Source: Scortum barcoo (taxonomy: Eukaryota > Chordata > Actinopteri > Centrarchiformes > Terapontidae). From it: a stretch of 64,000 nt of DNA. Position 1 is the first letter of the stretch. Each line of letters begins with the position of its first letter. The notes below the pieces were generated by a model. It saw only the letters and a list, made by a program, of their open reading frames with translations, made no database searches and was not told the DNA's origin. The stretch spans positions 25,039,978 through 25,103,977 of the forward strand of contig CM041535.1 of the NCBI GenBank assembly GCA_023238725.1, in the 5' to 3' direction. Positions 22,401 to 35,600 of the stretch are shown here, in pieces. A program made the position numbers and the translations under genes.

Positions 22401-24200
22401 TTCCCATTAGCAGAGAGGCCTGGTGCCTCAGACCTCCACTGGTGGGAAAGGCCAGGCACCAGAACCTCCACTGCCTCAAGTGTCTCCTCTTCACTTCAAC
22501 ATCATGTGACAGGGTTTAATGCTTGGATGCAGAAGCCAAACGGAGGGGATTTAGGGACGGGATGTATCTGTAAATCTGTCAAAATATTTCTACAAGACAG
22601 AAAATATGCTGGAATCACACTGTGGCTGGGGTATTAAGCTGTTGAAACAACATGAAAAATTTTTGCTGGAATGTTAAGGAGGCTTACTGTGCAAATTTAA
22701 GCCAAGGGGCTTGGTATTCTTTCGACTGAAATCTTTGTCAGCCTTCAAAGACAGTAGCGTGTCTACAAACACCATTAGCTCAAAATTTAAGGCTCGTAGT
22801 TACGATTAAGCGAGGGTTATCTTAAGGGAAGAACGGGTCTATTTATGGAGTGCAAATGTTCAAAGAAACATTATTTCCTGCTCCTCACTTCGTCCTCAAT
22901 ATTTATGAGGAAAAAAATCCTTTTTTCAAACAATGCTGCCTTTCCTTTGTCTTTGGATGGCCAAAGTGTAAACATTTAAAAGATGATCAATTAAATAGAC
23001 TTGGTTTTCTCAATGGCAGAGGTTTTATCGCTTCAGCGCAGTAAAGGATCTGCATCACACGTCACGCTCCACTGTGGATCTCACAGAGCCGCTGAAACAA
23101 GGGCCCAATTTCCCACTGATTTCTAAAAAGGACATACGTTAAAAAATAATGACAGACTTCAAAGCCAAGATGTGGCTTCTGAATATATTCTTAAAGAAAT
23201 TTATTTTACACCTCAAAACAAAAAAGGATAGGGATTAGGGATGTGGTACATTGGGAATGTATTGACAACTGTAGTTTACATTTTTTGGTGTAAGCTCAGA
23301 GAAAAATGTTAATACAGTCATAATAATTGCACTTCATAAATCTAGACTGATGCCAGTATTTCCCCACAACAAAGCTCCAGCTCCCTCTCTCTCTCCAGTT
23401 ACTAAATTCAATTTACCATTGAAATTTGACGGACAAAAGAAATGCTAATTTAAGACCAGAGGACTGCTGCACTGATCCAATTTTTCTCTTTCACTTGAGT
23501 CCCACAAGGCAATAAAACATTGCAGTAATTTAAGTGCAGTACATTCAAGGGAATCTCACAGTCATAATAAATATTTCACTGCTCTGAATCATCAAGTTAA
23601 GACTGGCCCGGGCTAAATGCATCCCAACCAGGGGCTCAAATGGACAAGGGGAAGCATGTGAGCCTTGTCTCATTTCGTCTGATGCCAGAGGACAGGACAT
23701 GATTGTTTTCATTTTGTTTTTGTTTGCAGGATTAGGAGTGGATAGTGCCCATAAAAAATGGGACTTCCATGTGTTCCCACCTCTTTCTGTCCCTGTGATA
23801 ACATCTGACAGAAGTAGGAGATGCAACTACAGGAGTCGTGTGAGAACTTGATCTCTACTCTAGCTCCGGAGAATATCTAAAGCCACCAATAAAAGGGAGA
23901 GAAACTTACAAAATATCTCCTGTACATTATTCAGATATGATGTTTATGGGACTGGTGAATCAGTTTTTTTCGGTCTTGGTGGTAGAAATCTTGTAATGAC
24001 ACATTTGAAAAAAAAAAAAAAAAAGTCTGAGGATTTTGAAGAACACAAACTAAAATGCACACACGCGCATGCACTCAGCCACATACACGCATAAACATAC
24101 ACGTAAGGTTACGTGGATAACCTCCCAATCACATTCTTCATTGTAACATTTCTTTTTCTTGTATTTTTTTGCGACATTTTCTTTTTAAATAAGTATTTCA
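16421..24200. other. intergenic DNA between convergent trpv4 and fam222a
   Basis: About 7.8 kb. I see no gene. The longest open frames (minus 16800-17267 and minus 21369-21911) show no family motif. There is a CT-rich tract at 17375-17415 and a CCACCA tract at 21715-21740. Islands of complex sequence (for example 18430-18600 and 22840-23060) look like candidate non-coding regulatory DNA but are unproven. Confidence 0.5.
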
Positions 24201-24203
24201 AGA

Positions 24204-24209
24204 TTTATT
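24204..24209 (-). other. fam222a: candidate polyadenylation signal of fam222a
   Basis: AATAAA on the minus strand, about 1.0 kb downstream of the fam222a stop. It is the nearest canonical signal I find in that direction. Confidence 0.35.
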
Positions 24210-25225
24210 GTAGATTCCAGTGTTGGTTAGGAAAAAAGAGCTCTCTCTCCGACCAGGTTCTTACAGAACCAAAGCAGCGACTATGCCTCACACCAGGACA
24301 TAAGAAACTGCACATCAGCTTGAGGAGGAATTAATAAATCATAAAAACAAAGGTGGAAAAAAATAAAATAAAAAAAACATTTGAGACACTTTTCCCCATA
24401 GCAGCCGATGCATATAATATACCTACAAATATATAAAACAACAAAAAATAGGTTCAAGTTTTCAAGTTTCTTAAATATATCATATCCAAACTACCCAATT
24501 CCAAACTTCAAAGTTAACAAGATTCAAGCAGTGCAATTTATGTATCAATTATAACAGCAATAATAACTAATAATGTACTATCCTTTTTAATTCAACCTTA
24601 TGATCCTCGTAGAAACCCACCCGAGTACTGCCTATAGTTTTAGTCTCCTCATGTATCAGTACATTTGTGTAGCTGTATGTGTTTAACTATGTGTGTGTTT
24701 CTGTGTGTACTGTTACAGAGTTTTGGATGTTGAGAGCAGCCCTAAACTTCGGCCCTTTTTAAGACCATTTCAGTGACAACCTACACAGTAGCTTCATCCT
24801 TAGTATTTGGAAGGGGGATACAAGTGGCATATGCACTTCATGTCAACCTATGATTCTCGTCAAAAAAAAGTTCAGGCAAGTAAAACAAAACAACAAAAAA
24901 AAAAAAAACAGAAGAAAAATATAAATCAATCCAAAATTCCTATTGGCAAACCACACAATGGAACATCTGGAGAATCTTGAAATCCCTTTTCTCTCCCACT
25001 GGCGATCACTACCACCTTTCATTTTTGGGATTCCCGCGGCCTGCTTCGAACCACCAAACCTAGGGTCACACAGCACAACAACTGCTCTTCTCTAAGCTCC
25101 CACACTAGTTAAAGCAGTGCCACTCGCAATAATCTGTACCCAGAAAAAAAGCAACTCTGTTCTTTAACTTTGATTTTCTTCACAAATTCACAACTCTTGA
25201 TTCTCTTCCTCCTCTTCTTCCCCCT
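24210..25225 (-). other. fam222a: fam222a 3'UTR (inferred)
   Basis: AT-rich and non-coding. It holds A-tracts near 24350-24380 and 24890-24910. Its right border is set by the fam222a stop and its left border by the candidate AATAAA. Confidence 0.4.
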
Positions 25226-25841
25226 TTATCTGTAAACAGGGAGGCGGATGTGTGCATGCTGGTGGTGGTCTAACAGACGTGGCACAGACACAGTCTCGTA
25301 GCCTTTGCCAAGCATCTGCTCCTTGATGCAAGGTGGGTGGATGTCGTTGATCAGGTACTCCAGAGACTGCAAGCTGCTGCTCAGCACTGATGTGTTGCAC
25401 AAGCTCTTGCTGGGCAGGCTGCAGCACAAACCTCCCCCGCTGTCTATAGCCGGGTGGTGATGATGATGGTGGTGGTAGAGGTGATGGTGGTGGGGGTAGC
25501 CCATCTCTCTGTGCCCCGTGGTTGGTCCTCCCGTGGAGGTGCCCAAAAGCTCCTGGGGATTGTAGCAGTCACTGTCAGGTGTCACCAGCACACTGTTCCA
25601 TGGCGGGGCAAAGTACTGACCCACCGAGAAATTTCCATGCATACCCACACAGTTCAAAGGGGAAGAGCTGACTTTGTCTATCCCGCCTCCTCCGCTGGCA
25701 CTCGCTGTCAGGTGGTATGGTCTGGAGGAAGAGGAGGACACCTGGGCCGGCATAATCCCTCCCCCTGGAACACAAGTTTCGGGGGACTTGCTAATGGCGC
25801 CCCCTCCTCCGCTGCCTCCGCTGTACATGCGGAGCACAGCC

Positions 25842-25878
<37 letters not shown>

Positions 25879-26694
25879 TCTGCCAAAGAATATAGTCCAT
25901 ACCATCTGCGTACACGCCAGTTTTCATCGCCTCTGCATTTTGAGCCGGCAGCCCGGGCCCTGTGTACACCATATTTGCTTGGGGACCCATTCCTACCACG
26001 TAGCCTCCCCCTGAGGAGCTAGAAGAGACCCCCATGACAGTTGTGCCCTGTTTGGAGGGGCTGGAATTTGATGGTGCAGTGGCAGCCCCTTGACACACCT
26101 GCTGCAGAGCCTGGGCCTGGCAATGCTGGTTGATCTGGTAGATGATGCTCTGGATGGAGGGGAGGTTGGACTGTGCGGGCAGGGCCAGGCCTCGGCCCCC
26201 TGTTACAGGAATCACTGAGCCAGCTACAGTGACGTTTGGGGGAACCGACAGGCCAGGGCCTTCTGGAGGCTTTGAGGGCCCAGTGTGGTATACCATTTGG
26301 CTGTGGCCACTGGCTAAAGTGCTACTACTTGGGGGTGGGTATGGAGCAACTGCTATGTGGGCTGGGGAGAGCTTAGTCCGTCTGCCTTCGGAGTTCTTGA
26401 GAACACCTTTCGAAGGGACAAAGGTTGATGTTGATGATGATGATGATGAGGAGGCCTTGACGATGGCAAGCAGGCCATGGTAGCCCCCTGTGTGGAGATG
26501 TGGGTAGGGACTATAGCGTTGCCCTGTGGTGTCATATCCATTCACAGTCCGGTTAAGGTGCTTGTGCTGGGGAACCCTGATGTTGGTGGGGAAGATCTTG
26601 ATGGACAGAGGGCTGTTGGCCGTCTTCTGAGCGTAGGCATCAAGTTCTGCCGCCGTGGGGTAGCGTGGGGAATGTGTGGGCACCACCAGCTCAC
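25226..26694 (-). CDS. fam222a: fam222a main coding exon
   Basis: Minus-strand acceptor TTGTAG ends at 26695. The frame enters with GT of a split Cys codon and continues ELVVPTHSPRYPT to the stop. It covers almost the whole protein: the conserved N block, low-complexity middle and conserved C block. Large antisense frames here are shadows of the GC-rich coding sequence. Confidence 0.96.
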
Positions 26695-29600
26695 CTACAA
26701 CACAAACAAAGAGAGAAAAGTATGAGTGAAATGAACCGCTGAAGCAAAAACATTGACGACTGCATGTGTAGAAGAACGGAACAGCAGACCAGGAGTTTAA
26801 TTACCAGAAATATCGAAGGAGCCGACAGCAATGGCAGCCACAAAGTCGGATCAATCAATCAATTGCAATAACCACTGCTTCACTGCTGCAGTAAAACCTG
26901 GCAGCACTACAGTGACTACATCTAAAGCAGACTGATCAGTGTTCTCCAAGAGCAAGTGAGTAAAACCAGGTGCAAACACACAGCAGAACAACCCAAACAG
27001 AGTTAGCAAACTGTAAATCAGAACTGACATTCATTTATGTTCCATCACTCCCCTCCTCCATTTCAGCTTTCTTTCCATCTCATTTTCACACCCTCCTGTG
27101 GAAGTTCATCCCTAGACAAATGGATCTTTTTAAAAACTCATTCTGTCAAAGCCTGGTACCTTAGGCGCTGTTAAATCAGTCCATTGTGAAATTAATTCGG
27201 ACTCTCTTTAGCATTGAATTGGGTTAGCCTTGGATACCAGGCAAGGAGGGACGAAGGGGAGGGGATAAAAGCTTGTTTAATTGCAGTGGCACATTTGAGA
27301 TTTATAAGTGGTATCACTTACTGGGTCTTACCCTTGGCCACAGAATTTCCACATTTATTCAATCCAGGAGTATGTGAAGAGGCCCTCACAAAAAAACCAA
27401 TTAAACATCTATGGGGAACAACTAGCCTGGTTAAGGTGAACTATATCAGACCTGAGCCGAGTCAAGAATGCTCGAGTGCTGCTATTTGTGAAGTTGGTCA
27501 AGGATAAAACTGAAAAGTGTTTTGCAGATGAGCACATGCTCACACAGAAACATATCATTGGTTAAATCAAATAAATCTACCATAAGGCATGCCAGTGATT
27601 TTCTTTTGTGTGTGACTGTGAAATATTTCAATGATGAACATACAGCAGCAAAAAAGCAGCTTTGTGCTCGTGTAATATTGATCGTTATTACATTTCATCT
27701 TTATTTTACATTTACAGAATAATACATGACAGAACAGACAAAAGGCAGGTGCAAAGACTTTGCTATAAATGTATATGTAAATGCTCAGTGCTGTTTGCCA
27801 TATGAAACCAATCCAATCCCAAAATTCAATTCAGCAGTGAGCGCGGCGAGTGAGACTAGCAATGGCCCTCGCTCAATGAGCCAAAGCTTGGCCATTGTGA
27901 ATTGAGGTGGCAAACAGGAAAATGGCAATTTCTAAAAACCCCACCATGTGTCATTGTTTGGGGGCTGGGCATGGAGGTGAGGGGCCGCGGTGAGATTGGA
28001 TTTAAACGACATTATTCAGGCAATTTCATGGCTACTTAGCTCAGTGTAACAAAAAGGGTGGGGGGTTGGGAAAAGAACTCAATTTACAAGCAATATATCA
28101 GCTGCCACAAATGACTTGCAACCCCTTCAAAAATGACATTTTTATGCAAAAGCTAACAAAACGCACAAAAATTAACTGCCATAACTGTGCCGTCAGCAAA
28201 TGTCCTGGCGACCTAAGGAGTCTGCAGGGTGCGGGCTGTGACTAGGACTCACTCCATTTCCTCTCCGATTGCAAAATCATTTTAAAGAGACTCCACAGCC
28301 AAGTAGTCACAATTCTCATTTCTTTGCTCCCATTACAGATAGCATGGGGAGTTCATTTCAACAACCCTATGGGTCTCCAACTGTGAAAATGATTAAATCT
28401 ACAAGATCCATATCATAAAAGAAATAAATTGGGAATTTAACAGCAGAGGGGAGAGACTGTGAACATCCTGAGCCAAATTTAGTGCAAGACCTATTCCAAT
28501 CAGTTTGGTTCTTCCTGCAGACAACATGCTTTCTGCATCAGAAACATTGTGCTTCAAATTAGAATTTAAACTAGTAAAAATAACCTGGTTTTAATGACTT
28601 AGTTTTATCAGAGCGAGAGAACCTGGTGCCATCCTTAATGGGCTAGGCTGAGTGTGCCAGACCAGCCTATCTAAGATCTAACCAACCTTACTGAGGCAAA
28701 GCTCTGCTTCCCTGGTGACAGCAATGCCATTTGCTTTGATGTTCTGACTTGCAGTGAAAAACTGACAGAAGACTTATTTCATTTGCTCAGAAGAGAAAAA
28801 CATGCTCATTTCAAAGCACATTGCTGATCCACATGCAAATGGAATGGCAGCATTTTTTCTGATCTTCTTTACATGAGGGCAAAAAAACCCATCTTTGATC
28901 ATCACATGGTCTAAATGAGGAAAGATACTTGGCTTTCAGGCATATCAAGGGCCTGTGCCCTGCCGCCCCTACAAGCCCCCAGCTGCAATATGCCCATCAT
29001 TCCACCTAATTACTGCCACATGAGGAAAAAAAAACTATAAAAACAGCCAGGAAATTCATTAAAGGGTGGCTAATTCTATTCCTTCTCACTGACTGAGTCC
29101 ATATTTTCCATGCCCAAGCCTGCATTTCTTCTGAGAGAGACGAGAAAGCCCTCTCCCTCCGTCTTTTCCCAGCTTGGCCCTTGTTTGTCAATAGGCAAAG
29201 CCTTTGGCACACCAACCTGGCATCAAAGGGTTTCACACTTCACAGGCCACAGGGATTAGAGGCCTTTCAGGCCTACAAAACCCATCTCAGCTCCACAAAG
29301 GCTTCCGGTTATTAGAACCCACAGGCATAAAGGAAGAAGAGGAGGAGGAGGCAAATGAGCATCTGGATGCTTCTGATTCCAGCTTCCTCTTTAAAAAGTT
29401 CCATGGTATAAATTTTATAGCAAAGTTGATTACAGTAAGTATGGCCACAGACCGGGGTGTAATTTCACTCTCATACACATGCTTTTAAACACACTGTGTG
29501 TTTGATGTGCAGGGTCTCCACATCTCTCTCCTCCAGAGCAGTAAGTCTATAAGTGAGGACATGGAGGTTAAAGGAGAGAGTCTCTTTTTAGGCTGGCGCT

Positions 29601-32600
29601 CTGTGACTTATTGGTTTAGGCTGCAGTAGATCATAGCTATGAGCAGCAGCATACAGATGGTGCTGGCTGATAAACACCCTCTTAGGCAGCCAACACTGCC
29701 TCCTTTGTGTGAGCCCTCACCTCCTCATAAGGTAGGGGGTTTCCTGCACCTGTGCACACTCTCCAGCGTGGTCGTGCGTGCAAACACAATGCACGATAAT
29801 GGGGAGGGGGGTAAAAAACATTCACACACGCTCACACGCACAAACCTGCATCTGCAGTTGTGTGTCTCATTTGCCATCAGTGGAGCATGTTGTTATCCTC
29901 TGCTCAGCGCTCTCTCATGAAATGTAGGGCAGGGACAACAACAGGTGCCTGTGCGGGCGACAGCCTGCAATGCCTCCTGGGCTAAATGCTTCACACTCGC
30001 TTCATTTCGACATGCGACAGCCTTGTAAGGATTAATTATTTCCCCTGGGGATGGAAGAATATGCTTTTTCCCTTCCTGAGAGCAGGAGGCTATGTGCACT
30101 CACAAGCACATGAAACAGCTTATAGCACACGAACAAGGAAACCTGCACTAGCACTGCTTTTACAATAAATAAAAAAAAACTTTCACATGAAAGGAATGTA
30201 AACAAACCAAGCATATGATTGAACAGCATTGGAGATGAGATAAAAGCTGAGGCAAACACATGCATTAGTTCTGAGAGATCACGCGCCAGGGAGCGGAGAT
30301 GGCAGGGAGGCAATTAATGGGCTGACCTTCGTCCTTAATCACCCAGTGCCTGGCACACAATGCCCATGTGTCAGAGCTGCACATCTCTAAATGCCACCCC
30401 TCATTAGCACGATGCACGCAGCGAGAGAGGCTATCTGTGCAGCGTTACACTCTCCAGCAGTCAGACAGAGATAGCAAGGCTGGGATAGGATAACATGGTA
30501 GCACAGAGCTGGACTGAGCTGCAGTAGGCCATGATATGATCTAGAAATCCCATTTCACTTGGAGGATGGGCACTCTCCTTTCTCTCCGTTTTTGATTGGC
30601 ATGAAACTCCCCAAGCGCAACGTCCTTGGTGTACCCCGTGCTGTCACCGTGATTGCATGTGTGCTTGTGTGTACGCCCGCATGTGTGAGTGCGCAAGTGT
30701 GTATCTGTGTGTGTTTGGTGAAGGGGGTACCCAATTCTGAACACTCAATTAACACTCCTTTAATTAGCCAGCAGTACATTTTGAATTCTGATGAACTAAT
30801 TTTCTTGGTGCGAGGGTGGAGGAGGAGGAGGTGGTGGTGGGGGGGAGGCCTGGTAAAGATGAGGTCCACTGGGTACAAAACAGCAATAAAGAGGGAACTG
30901 GTTAGATTAGACTGTAAAAAATCCATTAAATTCTGTGCACTTCTTCCAAGTGAGAGGTCAAATTGTGTTGATCACAAGAAGCAAAGGCAGACAGAGAGCG
31001 TATGAGAGCAGGGAGTTAGGTGAGGTGGAAAGAGAGGGAAGGGAGGCACGCGGCGGGGGTGGGGGGTAGCAAGGGAGTGGAGAAAAAGGGAGAAAGAGAT
31101 AGGGAGTCAGAGGCTGTGTGAGAGTGCAGCACCAAATCCAGAGGACCATGAGAATACTTTGCATTTTAATTAGAGGTTTAAATGAATAAGCAGAGGAAAA
31201 AGTCGGAGAGAACTGCCTGAAATGCCCTTGCTCCCATTTATTAGTGTTCCAAGTGTTCTAAAATTATGAGCAGGTTGGAGAAGTTTCTTCTTATTAGTGG
31301 AGAAAAACGCTCCAACACATCAAAAAGCCCTTGGCGGTTTCTCACTCACTTCTGCAAGCCTGAATCCCTACTTACCACAAGCTTTGATCCCCTCTGACCA
31401 TGTACATGGGTGAGCAGAGCAGGAAAAAAAAAAAAAGCTTGTTTAAATGAAGGGAGAGAACCGTTCGGCTGAGCTGCAATTAAGTTTTCACAGAACAACG
31501 AGTGCACAGTACACGGTAACTTTGGCCAAACAAACAGAGCTGCCTGTGATGAGGTTAGGGCAAACAACAGGAGCAGAGATTAACCGGAAAGATGAAAGGA
31601 AACACGGGGTCAGTCTCGGTCCAACATCAACCACGTTCACTGGGAGCCATTTCCCCCGAGATGAGACAGTCCCCCTTTAAATGTGTGTGAGTCAAGAGAG
31701 GACATGCTGCTGCACTGAGCATGCGTCCTTTCAACCTACATCCAGCTACATATTTTTTTTTCCCCCACTGTTATTGTTTTTGAGGAGGAATTTCAAGCAA
31801 CAAAGGATTCAAATTGGGGATTCTTCAATTATGTGTTACACATTTAAGACCGCTGGGCCAGCAGGATGCCTTTTCCCCCCCTAATCTTGCACCACATTCC
31901 ACCACTAATGGACACTTTGCCCTTAGCCTCACTGTAATGAAGTTACTCAGATTAATAATTCATAGCTAAAAACAAATCTTCAAATCTGTCATGTCAGAAA
32001 ATCCCTCTGCCAGCCTGGAAAAAGTTTGACCTATCAAATGTGTGGCAGCCTAGAAAGAGCAGATTGGACAGCACTGCTCCACAGAGGAACCCTTGACCTG
32101 TGGCTATTGTTTAGCTCTTAGCAGATAGGATCAGGGTCTATGACATCCTCTCCCCACCTCTGTCAGCCTGCTGCAGCAAAGGGACAGGCGGTGGGTGGGT
32201 GGGGGAGGATGGGGTGGAGAAGCCAGAGGTAGCTTCGCGTCCTGAACAATACCTGCCTTGTGCTAATGGAGGTGTCATCTGGCACAGGGCTGATTAGTCA
32301 GCGATTACAGCCAGGCCTCAATTGCCGTGACAACTGCTGCAAACACAATGGGCCCTGATAGAGCCAGCTGTTTGGTCCTCTGCAATTAACCCTGCATCCC
32401 ACTCGTCTCCGGCAGTGCGCTGCCTCTAATTGACTATCGGGCACACAAAGCAGGGGCTGTCGGCCAGACCCCCTGGACATAGCCCCCCGCCCCTCAGCAG
32501 AGGTAGAGATGATAATAATAGAGGCGTCCTGTGGACTCGGCCGCCATTCAATCAAAGCCTCGGTGCCCCACAGGAGCTTCCTGAGGAGTGAGGGAGCAGA

Positions 32601-35600
32601 GGAAGCACATGTATGAGCCAGTGATCAACAGGGTAGAGCAGCCTCGCAGGGGGCAGACATGTTGAATATGCCCTCAGCCAGAGTACTAATCAATTCAAGT
32701 GCACGTTAGGGGAAAGGGAACCCTGCTGCTTGCTTGATATCAGAAAAGCCATTTTTAGGAACACTCATCTCCCTCTGTTCATCTCAAGGTTGATTTTCTG
32801 TGCAACAACACAGAGAGAGAGAGAGTGTGAAAAAAAATCAAGGCAATTATTTGTCAGGCCTTTGCTATCTATAATTGCAAAGATAAAAATCAAACTGCAA
32901 TGATTTCTCTGAGGATAGAGCTGTCTGAATTCACGGCTGCTTGTGTCATCATAATCATCAAACAAATGCATATTGTAAGACAATGGAAAAGAAAATGTGG
33001 TCCTCACAAACTCCTCTCTGTCTTCTCTGAATTCTTCACATTTATTTCTGAGGAGGTTGACTTCTCAATATTTAGTATTCTTTAATGTACCTTTTGACAT
33101 CAGAATGGGTATTTTGTGAAGTAAACAAACCTTATATTTCACAGTTACACAGTGTTACTAGTGTCAGACACTAAATAACAAGAAAATAATTTAATCGAAT
33201 GAATCACCATGTAAATAAAATCAGTAGTTGGACAACATTTTTCAACAGGGTTGCCATACTGCAATCACATATTGGGCTTTTAACCTGCCAACATGTTTCA
33301 CAAATAGCAAAGAGGATAATGAGAATGTTAAAGCAATCTGCACACTGATCCTTCACAGGCACGCAGGCATGGCACAATGTCAAAAATGGATTTAATCATT
33401 AAAAGAGATTTAAAAAAACTTGGACAAAACTCCCAATTCTAATCTTGCATTTCATTAAAGCCAATCTCATCTAAGATTTAATCTATCTATTTCCTGCTCA
33501 AGCAGATGGAAGAAATACCAAATTGAGAGCCTAATTTGGGCTTCCTCCTCACACAGACTGCAGCATGAGGTCGTTTAGTTAGCCTGCAGTGAGGCGGTGC
33601 ACGTGTGCGGTTAATACAGCACACTGAGACACAGATAAGGTCCGCAGGTGCCGATAACACCATAAAGGAGCGGAGGAAAAACAAGATCCATTTTCATTTT
33701 CAGCACAACATCTTTGTCTATTAATATTACAAGCCTTTTACACTTCCACAAATGTGTATAACTCAGTGGTGGACAGAGTGTCAGATCAAAACAGCTAATT
33801 GGATTTCAACTATAAAGAGTTCCTCCCAAGAAATGTGAAATATTATACCACCAGGACACTGTCATGTTTACATTTTCTCGTAAGAATTTATCTCTAAGGC
33901 CAGATGTTAGTGAATCAGCCATGAAAATTAATTAGCTGGTTTGATGTGGCAACCTCATGCTCCTTCCAGACAGACCTGGCTTTTATAGGCTGTAGGGGAA
34001 ATTACTGAGAATTGATTGATCCTGAAGGACTCCTCTGTACACATGGCCTGGCGGACAGACGTGCACACACGCACACACACACGCATTGCACACGCACACA
34101 CACACACACAGAAACACACTCACAGATCCTCCTAACAACAGCTGATCCAAACATTTTACCCTCCAGTTGAACCCGACATCCTTCCTCTTCAGTAGCTATG
34201 ACGATGATGACCGTTAATTGTCAAAATCGATAAATCTGTACATGTTGTTTATTTATTTTTTATTCCAAAAAGCAGATGAATAAGTGTGACAGCCCCTGAA
34301 ACCTCTGACACATAAAGCATCAAAATTACAAACAGCTAAATGTCCCTCTAGTTGTCTCTTCATCTTTTTGCTGCTTTCTCTCTTCTTCATCCTCTTTACC
34401 TCCTCTATGTTTTCTTTGTCTCTTCTCTTGCTAAGTTCCCCTCTCTGTCTCGTCATCCTCCTCTCCATCTCTTCATCCCCCCTCTCTGTCTCTTCCGTCT
34501 CCCTCTCTGAGTAAGTGAGTTTCATCTGGGGTGCTTGCCGGGCGAAATCACCTCAGGGCGAACACTTTATTATCTGTAGTCAAAGCGTCACCACAAATAC
34601 CATTCTACACACACAAGTGTCACTTTCCATTTGTCTGCACTCCGGCTGCATTAGCAGAGCCTAGCCGGCCCAGAGCCTCATCTCAAACACGCCCGGCAGA
34701 AGAAAACTAACAGCGTGGGAAAGCACTCGTCCTGCATTCCTGCCCCATTAACACCACTGGCACCGCTGCAGCAGACCTGCTGCCTCTCTCTGGAATTAAA
34801 AACATTATTATCAGTACTAACCTTTAAGACGAGAGCACTGGAAAAGACAGAAAGATATTTACTTGAATTTTATGTTAACAGAAATCGCAGCATGCATAAA
34901 ACAGAGCTAAACTTTTAATTTTCGCTTTTAATTCAAAGGAGATCACTGCACATGTTAATTACTGATGATGGAGCTGACTGTCCAGTAAAAACGGCACCAG
35001 TGGGCAGTTTATGTCCTCTTTGAGCCACAGAGGAATGCAGGCCAGCCGCAGCCATGTCAGGCCTTTTGTGGGACACCCGTGCACCAAACAAACACAGAAA
35101 CTGGGGCAACATGTTTACCTCACGTTACACGCTGCACTCCATAAACAAAACGGACAAACAAAAATGAACGGGCTGCGTGCTTGTTCCCATGACAGCCACA
35201 TAAAAAAAAAAAAAACCCCAACCCTGAATACTTCACAGTGTGAACAGAGCCCCTCACAGCCACGACCTCATTTCAGGCACAAGTTTCGCCAGGCTCTTTC
35301 CATTTGCAATAATTTATGGGCCTGGTTGGACAACATAATAGATTATAAATGGAAAATATAACTATATTCATCACAAAACTGCTCTCTGTCTAATAATCAA
35401 GTCTGGCCAAAGGGCTTAGTGGAGTGCACGCTTCTGTATAGATGGGGGGGCCTCGCCCCCGGTTTGCCGGCTGCCTGTGATGAGCCAGCCCTCAGGCCTG
35501 CCTGGGCCACCCTCATTGTGCATACAGCATGGTCTAGAAAGCAGAGCTTTATCAGCAAATACCCCGAGTCAGCAAAAGCAGCGGGGTGGTTATGCGTTGC

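Noticed and set aside
25454..26014. 186-codon plus-strand frame antisense to fam222a
   Set aside because: It is rich in Val, Met and Leu runs that are the antisense of the His and Gln tracts; the minus-strand frame is clearly FAM222A.
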